DNA of 27,903 bases from a virus. Positions 21,615-27,903 of the stretch are shown here, piece after piece; position 1 is the first letter of the stretch; each line of letters starts with the position of its first letter. Under the pieces are notes generated by a model. It did no database searches. It had not been told where the DNA came from and saw nothing but the letters and a program-made list of their open reading frames with translations. Location of the stretch: the IMG/VR virus record IMGVR_UViG_3300025873_000034, positions 1 to 27,903 of that record; one strand, 5' to 3'. Both the position numbers and the translations under genes were made by a program.

Positions 21615-22616
21615 TTATGTCCCCATAACTGAGCGAGCCAGACCAAGACCACCAAGGCCGAAACCAAGCATTTGCTGGCCCATACTTGGTTGTGCTTGAT
21701 ACTGACTAACCTCTGAGATTGGACTGACAGGAACTCCGTGGAGGATGCCTCCATAGTAAGCCAGTTGCTGTCTCGGAAAATCTCTCTGCGATAGGAAGTC
21801 AGACAGTCCTATATCTAACTGTTGCTGTTCAAAGGCTCTCTGTTGCTCTCCTACCTGACGGAGAACATCCGCTCCTCGCAGCCCAAGGGCCTGTTCCTGT
21901 GCGCCCAACGCTGCCAACTGCGGTGCAGCCCGCATACCAAGCTGCTCCCCAGCGAGACCAAGGCGGGCCTCTTGCTGCGCTGCCTGCTCCTGTAACGCCT
22001 GCGCCCTAAGAGCGGCAGTCCTGTCGCGCTCAAATAATGTACCAGCCTCACGGAATGCCTGCGCTCTTTGGGTGGCCTCAAGATCACCCAGCCTGTCTTC
22101 CAGCCTTGACCTTGCCAGACCACTCGTTATCGCTTCGCGAGAGCCGCCAAAGGCTCCAGCCTGTGTAGCCTGAGCAGCAAGCTGTGGGGCAACATCTTCT
22201 TCAAACTGGCGGCGTGCGCGGGCCTGCTGGACATCAATAACATTTTCAACGAACGGATTCTGGTATCTCTCGGCTACCCCCGGAGCAGTAAAATCGCCGG
22301 GAGCGAACGTGCCTGCGGTATAGCCCGGTCTGAAAGCTGCAACATCCTCCAACCTCTGGCTTGCGATACCAAGTTGCTCAGGGACACCAGCGCGTCCGAT
22401 ATCACCTGCAATACCAAAAGATTCAAGTTGTTCAGGAGAAAACTCAGCCAGCCTCTGCCCCGGAAATGTTTCATACGGACGCAGGCTCTCAGCCTCTGTA
22501 CGCTCAAGAACATTCTCAAAGAAAGGCCGAACATATTCAGGCAAGTTCGTTTGCGTCACCGTCGATTCGGTTTGTGTCGGTGCTTGCTGCCCGCCGCCGC
22601 CGCCGCCTTTACCCAT
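21615..22616 (-). CDS. Gln/Ala-rich virion protein (333 aa), T7 gp14-like by position
   Basis: This protein has 333 residues from the ATG at 22616, chosen for AAGGAG seven bases upstream; a longer frame to 22679 is a shadow of the preceding gene. It starts MGKGGGGGGQQ, then NLPEYVRPFFENVLERTEAE, LRPYETFPGQRLAEFSPEQL, YQNPFVENVID and QATQAGAFGGSREAI. This string of motifs is characteristic of a widespread family of phage virion proteins in podovirus-like genomes, usually unnamed or called internal virion or head-tail-region proteins. The central part (about 150-290) is a long Gln/Ala/Arg-rich helix, probably coiled coil. The C-terminus is Gly-rich and hydrophobic. It overlaps the GNAT-like gene by eight bases. 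A part in the ejection complex is inferred from its neighbours. Confidence 0.9.
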   Translation of the reverse strand: MGKGGGGGGQQAPTQTESTVTQTNLPEYVRPFFENVLERTEAESLRPYETFPGQRLAEFSPEQLESFGIAGDIGRAGVPEQLGIASQRLEDVAAFRPGYTAGTFAPGDFTAPGVAERYQNPFVENVIDVQQARARRQFEEDVAPQLAAQATQAGAFGGSREAITSGLARSRLEDRLGDLEATQRAQAFREAGTLFERDRTAALRAQALQEQAAQQEARLGLAGEQLGMRAAPQLAALGAQEQALGLRGADVLRQVGEQQRAFEQQQLDIGLSDFLSQRDFPRQQLAYYGGILHGVPVSPISEVSQYQAQPSMGQQMLGFGLGGLGLARSVMGT

Positions 22617-23040
22617 TGTTTTTCTCCTTGAACATCTTCTCAAATACCGTGTACTCAGGTGTCCACCCATGAGGGGCAAGAACCTTTGTGAATCCTTTGC
22701 GTCCAGTCATCTCCACCCCGTCACAGTTGTTGTCTTTCGCCCATCTCTCCAGCGTCTCAAGCATTGGATCACGCCACTGCATGATCTTTTCTCCGCCTAA
22801 AAATTGACCAGCCAATAGACGTTTGTCAGGATAGTCCACAAATCTAGTGGTAAGTGCTGCGATAATCTTCTTATCGTCATCGAAGACAACCCAGAGATGC
22901 TGCTCAAAATTCACGATCTCTCTGAGAATACTCTTCATTGTATAACGGCCATGTGCCGTAGGAAGCGACTTCCCAAGAATTGGTTCTACCTGATCCCAGA
23001 TAGCAGAAACATAGTTATGATCGACTAACGAAACCTGCAC
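22609..23040 (-). CDS. GNAT-like internal virion protein (T7 gp13-like)
   Basis: This 143-residue protein starts at GTG, overlapping the previous stop by one base in TAGTG. It has GRYTMKSILREIVNFEQHLWVVFDDDKKIIAALTTRFVDYPDKR, FLGGEKIMQW, then LERWAKDNNCDGVEMTGRKGFTKVLAPHGW. The order of strands, the QLWVV-type strand, the YP-x-K-x-L loop and the GR-x-GF-x-x-x-L-x-x-x-GW helix fit the small GNAT-fold proteins found next to virion genes in T7-like phages, of which gp13 is the model. The acetyl-CoA loop (normally Q/R-x-x-G-x-G/A) is not clear, so acetyltransferase activity is doubtful and a structural or assembly role is more likely. It precedes the 333-aa gene, as gp13 precedes gp14. Confidence 0.8.
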   Translation of the reverse strand: MQVSLVDHNYVSAIWDQVEPILGKSLPTAHGRYTMKSILREIVNFEQHLWVVFDDDKKIIAALTTRFVDYPDKRLLAGQFLGGEKIMQWRDPMLETLERWAKDNNCDGVEMTGRKGFTKVLAPHGWTPEYTVFEKMFKEKNNG

Positions 23041-26000
23041 TAACCATAAGCCCTACGCAGTTGCTCTTCTCTCTCACTCACTATCATAGCCCCATTCTTT
23101 GCTGTCGGAGGCAGTCCAGCAGACTTCGCCTCACGCTCCAAACCATCAGCAGGCATTATGTATTCATCTTCACCAACCCGAAGGTTTGCTGTCTGCTTGC
23201 CAGTCTGTGGATCAACTATCATCCCCGCAATAACATCAGGCCCTTGGTTCTCTAAACGCACATCCATCTCAGACATACCCACAGTATCCTGACCATTAGC
23301 AGGTTTAACTATACCGCCCTTGTCTCTAGTCTCATTAACTAGAGCCTCTAATTGAGCAAGCGCATCTGCTCCGAATACTTCCACAAATTCATCCACAGCC
23401 ATCTGTGCTTCCTCATTCTCTAACTGCCCCTGTAAAGCAAGAAGCGCCCTGTTATAGATCGCATTCTCTTCTGCATTCTGGGGCTGCTCTGGTGTTGGCA
23501 TAACCATGCCTCTTTCCGCTAAGTCAGCTTGAGCTTCGGGAGTTGCTCCCTGCATTACACCAGTAGCTGTGATATCCACTGGCTCTCCAGCGACACCACC
23601 GAATTGTTTCTTTACTTCTCCAATGTCTGCTCCCGGTCTACGAGAAGCAGCATCTCGTCTGGCTTCCGCTATATGAGTAAGAACAGGGTATTTATCTTCC
23701 TTCCCACTTAAATATGGAGCCGATTGTAAGGTAGTTGATTCCTCTAACTCACCGGAACCGGGGGTCCAGTCATAACCTTCCTGCTTGCGTTCCCAAGCAC
23801 GGAGCGCCGAAGGCACAGTCCGATTTACAAACATCGATGTACCCAAACCTCTACCTGTACGCCTCAACTCACCCTCAAGATAACGAACTCTATTGGCCTC
23901 CTCTTCGCTATCTATCCCATTTTCCATAAGTTGCCGAAGTTCTCTCTCAGAGTCCTTAGCCGTCCTCGTCTTCTGCCTCTCCTCTCCAGTACCATAAAGT
24001 TGCAAAGCGGTACTTGCGGCAAGCCCAACCGGCAGTATCGACGCACCACCAAGAACCGCAGCGCCCCCACCAACAGGTGTATCCAGAAAGTCCGAAGCAC
24101 GATCAACCATATTGATCATGGGGTTCACCCTCACAGTAGGATCTGCGCCAGTGTATATATTCCCTCTGTCCCGGCTTCTCCTCCCCTGCATCCTAACGGT
24201 AGGTAAACCAGCTATACCGCCTTGTGCCTTACCATAAGTAAGAAGGGCTTGTTGTGGATCAAACATTTCAGCGCCATAAGGAGGTATGTTTCTCCTTTCT
24301 CTGGGGACTTCAAACCCCATTCCTGCCTGTCTCCCCCTAACCTGCGGAACACGCTCTTGTGCCACCCGCTGAAGGGCCATTGCACGAGCAGCTTCATCCT
24401 CTCGCTGCGCTTCTGGCTGATTAAGTTTCTTACCTGCCAGCATAGCAGCTATCATTGCCCCTACACTAAGAGGCCCACCAGCAAATTTTGACGCTACTTT
24501 AGGAACATTCCTTACAAGGTTTCTAGTATCAATCTTGGCATCAAGATCTTTCCACTGATTAGGAGCAAGGATTCTATCCAGCCCACCCTGTTGCTTTATA
24601 GCTCTTTCTATACTCGCCTTCTCAATTTGCTTATTTAATAGCTCCGTTTTACCAGCATCTAAACTCTCTAATGCAGTACGCCACGGAGTCATCTCACCCG
24701 CCATCCTAACGGTAGGGAGACCAGCTATGCCTCCATATTGTTTCTTTACTTCTCCGAGTCTCAAATCCACTGGAACCTGAAGAGCAGCTTTCTGTTTTGC
24801 TAATGCCTCTCTAAGAGCTATCGCCCTGAGACGTTCCTGATTGGCCTCACTCCTCCCCCTGTTCTTAATATCCGCATAACCTTCCATAGCCTGAGCTAGA
24901 GCGGCTCTTTGATTAGATGGTATCTCTACTCCCTGCATCCTAACGGTAGGGAGATCACTAGCATATCCACCATTTCTGGCGAACATCTGTTGTCCCGGCA
25001 TCTGACCCGGAAGAGTTGGTTGGCGCTGGCCTGTTAACCCTGTTAACCCTGCTGTTAACAACGGGTCTTGTCTAGGAACAGGTGCAACTTGCTGTGGCCT
25101 AGCTTGAGCTTGAGCAAGCTGGTTCCTTAACGCCATTCTTGGATCTGTAGTGTAAAATCCTAGCCCTTTCGGCTGCGCTATGGCACCCAATCCTGTGTTG
25201 GCTGCTCCTGCGGCAGCTAACATATCCATAGCAGGACTTGATTTAGGCTGTTGTTGTTGTCCATACCCGGTTATCGCCCGTATTGTCGGCAAACCACCTA
25301 CATAACCGCCCTTGTTACCATAGGAGTAGTACTGATACGCGGGGTCAATGCCCGGTTGATAGTCTGCGGGTGGTGCGAATGCTGTTCGTGGACGAGGTAG
25401 ATACGGGCCTTGATAATCATAGGTATCGGGATACTCATTATCCCAATCATATTCAGGTGGATCAAATGCACCGAAAGCATCAGCAGTACTAGCAGCCAAG
25501 GCAGCCCCCGGCGCGAGTGTCTCTTTCAAGCCAACTGTACCCGGAGTGGATGCCCACTGTGTTGGGTCAAAATGTTGAGTTAACCCTTCCCACACACCCG
25601 CTGCACTGGGGTCTGCTCTAGCCGCTCCTTTCCCCGCTGCCATCAAAGCAGCATTTGGGTCTGTTAAAGATTGTGCCTGCAATGCCTTCTGCGCAGCAGC
25701 ATCCATTCCTGAATATAGTTGGTTTGGAACAGCGGCTTTTGCAGCAAGACTTTGGAAAGGATCAACTGGTACTGGGACATTGCTTGTGAGAGAGTTTGCT
25801 GCTGACAAAAAGGCATTGCCTCCCTGTGCGGCACTAGCTGGAAAACCTGTCCCCACACTTGACCCAACAAGATTCGACGGGTTGAATGCATATGCCCCCT
25901 GCGACAAACTTGTGGGGACTGTTTGAAGAGTTTGTGCTGCCAGTTCACCGCCAGCAACAGGCACCTGAGCGGCGGCTGCTTCTGCTGCTTGCGCTCCCGC

Positions 26001-27503
26001 AACCTCCGTAGCACCACCCATTATATTCCCAAGTTCTCCAGCGCCCCATCCGCCAAGGCCAGCTAGGAACATTTTACCAATATCAACCTCTTCACCTTCC
26101 AGTTTCTGGCCAACTAAGCTGCCAGCACCTGAAGCCAATCCAAGCGCCCAAGGTGCAGCAGTACCACCACTAGCAAGTGTCAGGCCAATACCAGCCAATG
26201 CTGGCAGTACGCTACTGAAGAATCCTGCTTCGGGTAATCCTGTTTGAGGATTGATGGCCATACCATTGGAACGGAGACCGCCAATACCAGAGCCAGCCAA
26301 CGCATTCATCGCGTCAACTTCACCCTGTGTCATGTGAACTAATTGGTTATGTGGGCCAGTACCAGCGGCCTGCAACCGCATGGCATCTTGAACCATACCG
26401 CCAGTATTCATAGTTGTTGCTCCAGACTCTGGATAGTAATTCCATTGGGGGTCAATGCCGTGTTGATAATCTTCAGGTGCAGCGGTGTACGTCCCCAAAG
26501 ATAATGTCTGAACCGGGCCACGATCTACTGCCGAAGTACCACCATCTGAAGAAAGTTCGCCTTTGGAAATAAAACCGGGGCCAGCCCCAATCCCACCTGC
26601 TGTAGTATAAGCACCGCCTGCTTCTTCTATTGTCATAAGTTTTGGCCCACCCATTGCTCCCATTCCCGGCACCCATGTCATTCCAGAGGGAGGTGGTTGA
26701 GACCCCGGATAACCACTTCCTGTCCAGAGAGATCCCTGCATCCTGACAGTAGGTAGACTAGGATTGTATCCATGCTTTGCCGCTAAATTAGGAATCCCCG
26801 CAGAGGCTAACAGGAATCCATCTTGCGCTCTGATAGTCGGAAGACCGTGTTGCGCTGTAACAATTGGCATTAGACTCTCCTCTGGGTTAGTCTCTATCCC
26901 ATCTTCTTCATCTTCTGGGAAGTCACCAGAAGGGTGGTCACGATATCTTGTGTCAATTAACTGACCGCCCGGAGAACCTGCTGATGTGTACCCCCCAGTG
27001 TTAGCAAGTGACATTCCCAAAGTAGTCGCTAAAAATCCTGCGAGTTTCCCGGTTATAGGTGCGAAGGGGCCTTGGGTGGCATTAGTAATAGACTCGCCTA
27101 TGTTCATAAACGCCTCAGAAGCCTCAGGGGCAACTGGCGCTGATAGGGTTCCCGGAGTAAGGGGCGCTTGCATACGCGTCGTCGGCCCCATTTCGCTCCA
27201 ATTTACAGTCGTGGGACCACCGTCTGGAGATGGTGGTGCTGGTGCTGGTGGTGCTAGAGGTACTGGTGCAGGTGGTGGGGCTGGTGGAGGTGAATAGATG
27301 GTAGGTGCTTGAGGAGCAGGGCCGGGACCGCCACTGCCACCACTGCCACCGGGGCCACCGGGGCCTGAAAATCCTACGCCACTAATGCCCCCACCCGGGC
27401 CAAGTGCAGCAGTAAAACCCATGCCGCTTTGCGCTCTAACAATGGGGAATCCAGCTATCCCGCCTCGTGCCTTATCATAAGTAAGAATAGGGTATCTAGG
27501 CAT
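23040..27503 (-). CDS. Repeat-bearing Gly/Pro-rich virion protein (1487 aa)
   Basis: This protein has 1487 residues. It contains at least seven copies of a GG-x-x-x-LPTVRMQG-type motif (starting near 14, 221, 250, 732, 845, 924, 1095) and degenerate ones near 213 and 1302. Other repeats are APEDYQHGIDPQWNYY (343-357) with PADYQPGIDPAYQYY (712-726), and GEVKKQYGG with GEVKKQFGG. Residues 39-100 are Gly- then Pro/Ala-rich. About 430-500 is hydrophobic and Gly-rich after NPQTGLPEAGFF. The C-terminus has DKGGIVKPANGQDTVGM and GEDEYIMPADGLEREA, resembling the GEFVIPAD C-terminal segment of large unnamed virion proteins in aquatic phages. No enzyme motif is visible. It lies between the 100-aa structural gene and the GNAT-like gene. 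A tail or internal structural role is likely, but the exact part is unknown. Confidence 0.88.
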   Translation of the reverse strand: MPRYPILTYDKARGGIAGFPIVRAQSGMGFTAALGPGGGISGVGFSGPGGPGGSGGSGGPGPAPQAPTIYSPPPAPPPAPVPLAPPAPAPPSPDGGPTTVNWSEMGPTTRMQAPLTPGTLSAPVAPEASEAFMNIGESITNATQGPFAPITGKLAGFLATTLGMSLANTGGYTSAGSPGGQLIDTRYRDHPSGDFPEDEEDGIETNPEESLMPIVTAQHGLPTIRAQDGFLLASAGIPNLAAKHGYNPSLPTVRMQGSLWTGSGYPGSQPPPSGMTWVPGMGAMGGPKLMTIEEAGGAYTTAGGIGAGPGFISKGELSSDGGTSAVDRGPVQTLSLGTYTAAPEDYQHGIDPQWNYYPESGATTMNTGGMVQDAMRLQAAGTGPHNQLVHMTQGEVDAMNALAGSGIGGLRSNGMAINPQTGLPEAGFFSSVLPALAGIGLTLASGGTAAPWALGLASGAGSLVGQKLEGEEVDIGKMFLAGLGGWGAGELGNIMGGATEVAGAQAAEAAAAQVPVAGGELAAQTLQTVPTSLSQGAYAFNPSNLVGSSVGTGFPASAAQGGNAFLSAANSLTSNVPVPVDPFQSLAAKAAVPNQLYSGMDAAAQKALQAQSLTDPNAALMAAGKGAARADPSAAGVWEGLTQHFDPTQWASTPGTVGLKETLAPGAALAASTADAFGAFDPPEYDWDNEYPDTYDYQGPYLPRPRTAFAPPADYQPGIDPAYQYYSYGNKGGYVGGLPTIRAITGYGQQQQPKSSPAMDMLAAAGAANTGLGAIAQPKGLGFYTTDPRMALRNQLAQAQARPQQVAPVPRQDPLLTAGLTGLTGQRQPTLPGQMPGQQMFARNGGYASDLPTVRMQGVEIPSNQRAALAQAMEGYADIKNRGRSEANQERLRAIALREALAKQKAALQVPVDLRLGEVKKQYGGIAGLPTVRMAGEMTPWRTALESLDAGKTELLNKQIEKASIERAIKQQGGLDRILAPNQWKDLDAKIDTRNLVRNVPKVASKFAGGPLSVGAMIAAMLAGKKLNQPEAQREDEAARAMALQRVAQERVPQVRGRQAGMGFEVPRERRNIPPYGAEMFDPQQALLTYGKAQGGIAGLPTVRMQGRRSRDRGNIYTGADPTVRVNPMINMVDRASDFLDTPVGGGAAVLGGASILPVGLAASTALQLYGTGEERQKTRTAKDSERELRQLMENGIDSEEEANRVRYLEGELRRTGRGLGTSMFVNRTVPSALRAWERKQEGYDWTPGSGELEESTTLQSAPYLSGKEDKYPVLTHIAEARRDAASRRPGADIGEVKKQFGGVAGEPVDITATGVMQGATPEAQADLAERGMVMPTPEQPQNAEENAIYNRALLALQGQLENEEAQMAVDEFVEVFGADALAQLEALVNETRDKGGIVKPANGQDTVGMSEMDVRLENQGPDVIAGMIVDPQTGKQTANLRVGEDEYIMPADGLEREAKSAGLPPTAKNGAMIVSEREEQLRRAYG
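24184..24203 (-). repeat. LPTVRMQG-coding 20-mer, copy 1
   Basis: CCCTGCATCCTAACGGTAGG on the plus strand, encoding the core of GGIAGLPTVRMQG at residues 1095-1107 of the 1487-aa protein. Confidence 0.65.
24697..24716 (-). repeat. LPTVRMQG-coding 20-mer, copy 2
   Basis: CCCGCCATCCTAACGGTAGG on the plus strand; two differences from copy 1, giving LPTVRMAG. Confidence 0.65.
24931..24950 (-). repeat. LPTVRMQG-coding 20-mer, copy 3
   Basis: Identical over 20 bases to copy 1 at 24184, about 750 bases away, although the surrounding sequence differs. Confidence 0.65.
26734..26753 (-). repeat. LPTVRMQG-coding 20-mer, copy 4
   Basis: CCCTGCATCCTGACAGTAGG on the plus strand; two differences from copy 1. 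Encodes SLPTVRMQGS near residue 250. Confidence 0.65.
27204..27389 (-). repeat. Low-complexity Gly- and Pro/Ala-rich coding tract
   Basis: Residues 39-100 of the 1487-aa protein: GPGGPGGSGGSGGPGP followed by PPPAPPPAPVPLAPPAPAP. Short GGTGCT/GGTGGT-like units repeat on the plus strand. Probably a flexible, extended linker that can vary in length by slippage. Confidence 0.7.
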
Positions 27504-27515
27504 CAGCGATAATTC

Positions 27516-27818
27516 CTATGATGTAGTAACAGTTACCGAGCCAACAGCGCCAGTGCCTTCACCGCCTGCTGGATTTGGGTAGGCAACGCGACTTATCTTT
27601 ACGAAGCCGTCGTGCTGAAACAATGCCCCTGTCTCAAGTCCAACATCATTATGTGGCAGTGCAGTAAGCGTTAACCTTGTCGCACGACCTACACCCGGCT
27701 GTATGGCTTGAAACACAAACAGAGAGAGCGCCCTCAATGTATCTGCAAAATAAGACTGGTTATAATCAACTGGCGGCACACTAAATTGCGGAGGAACTAG
27801 AGAGCGACTGACTGTCAT
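27516..27818 (-). CDS. Conserved small phage structural protein (100 aa)
   Basis: This 100-residue protein has VPPVDYNQSYFADTLRALSLF near the N-terminus, then TRLTLTALPHNDVGLETGALFQHDGFVKIS. The LP-x-x-D-x-GL-x-x-G-x-L-x-x-x-G-x-V/L-x-I strand pattern is common in short beta-rich proteins encoded among virion genes of podovirus-like phages. There is no signal peptide or enzyme motif. The tail end is Gly/Thr/Val-rich (GEGTGAVGSVTVTTS). The ATG overlaps the stop of the gene to its right in ATGA, and it ends 12 bases before the 1487-aa gene, so it belongs to the late structural operon. The name of the virion part is unknown. Confidence 0.8.
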   Translation of the reverse strand: MTVSRSLVPPQFSVPPVDYNQSYFADTLRALSLFVFQAIQPGVGRATRLTLTALPHNDVGLETGALFQHDGFVKISRVAYPNPAGGEGTGAVGSVTVTTS

Positions 27819-27903
27819 CTCATGCCATCCTTCCGTATCTCAACACGAGGAGACCCAAGCCTCCACGACACACCAAGACCAGTTGTCTCCACCCTTAATC
27901 CAA
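27815..27903 (-). CDS. C-terminal end of an upstream late gene (partial)
   Basis: An open frame enters from the right edge and stops at TGA (27815-27817), overlapping the next ATG in ATGA. The visible 28 residues end TTGLGVSWRLGSPRVEIRK, then DGMR. This is consistent with the end of a late virion protein coupled to the 100-aa gene, but too short to assign. Confidence 0.5.
   Translation of the reverse strand, partial: GLRVETTGLGVSWRLGSPRVEIRKDGMR

Noticed and set aside
25036-25062. Tandem CTGTTAACC-like units
   Set aside because: Only about two and a half units, in frame in a Gly/Leu/Thr-rich part of the 1487-aa protein; ordinary local duplication.
20866-26753. CRISPR array suggested by repeated 20-mers
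   Set aside because: Spacing is irregular (hundreds to thousands of bases), copies are in frame within coding genes, and no leader or cas genes are present. The Cas4-like nuclease fits a phage recombination role.
1-27903. tRNA or rRNA genes
   Set aside because: No T-arm/acceptor combination or rRNA-like conserved stretch was noticed by eye on either strand. A tRNAscan-type search would be decisive.

Overview
This window is most of the early region and the late (virion and lysis) region of a tailed double-stranded DNA phage or prophage. The gene set looks podovirus-like and temperate: a DnaB/T7 gp4-type primase-helicase, a recombination set, a tyrosine integrase, and a run of very large internal-virion-type proteins followed by a lysis cassette. 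Several small proteins (DUF6456-like, DUF6378, DUF968/HNH, and the 88-aa protein with a VCDHAGV segment) resemble families I associate with phages of alphaproteobacteria. The giant Gly/Pro-rich virion proteins resemble those of aquatic phages. An aquatic alphaproteobacterial host is therefore my best guess, but it is an inference. Terminase, portal, capsid, RNA polymerase and repressor genes are not in the window. The late genes probably continue beyond the right edge on the minus strand.

Layout: (1) 1-135, plus strand: tail end of a ribbon-helix-helix-like gene, converging on the next block. (2) 3015-124, minus strand: RusA-like resolvase, small hypothetical, primase-helicase, DUF6456-like protein, all overlapping. 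(3) 3008-8264, plus strand: PD-(D/E)XK nuclease, ParB-like DGQHR protein, an intrinsic terminator, ERF-type annealing protein, a small protein with an SSB-like DDDIPF tail, HNH protein, hypothetical, DUF6378, ribbon-helix-helix regulator, integrase. (4) 27903-8236, minus strand: end of a structural gene, a 100-aa structural protein, a 1487-aa repeat-bearing virion protein, a GNAT-like protein, 333-aa and 876-aa virion proteins, a 2959-aa polyvalent giant, then endolysin, holin, a nested spanin-like pair, an LpxO/AspH-like hydroxylase and a small zinc protein.

The early genes together form a replication and single-strand-annealing recombination module (exonuclease, annealase, SSB-like protein, resolvase). 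The order GNAT-like, 333 aa, 876 aa, 2959 aa, lysis genes parallels T7 gp13-gp14-gp15-gp16, so this block probably supplies a DNA-ejection apparatus. The most unusual signals are four: a short peptide motif (consensus GG-I/Y-A-x-x-LPTVRMQG) repeated in two virion proteins; four RK(F/Y)(S/A)I(D/E)R linkers that partition the giant protein into zincin, unknown, nuclease-like and LPD38-like parts; a recurring GGGGGAAG 8-mer forming perfect hairpins in the early operon; and a hydroxylase plus zinc-protein cargo behind the lysis genes. No gene-free stretch exceeds 300 bases.
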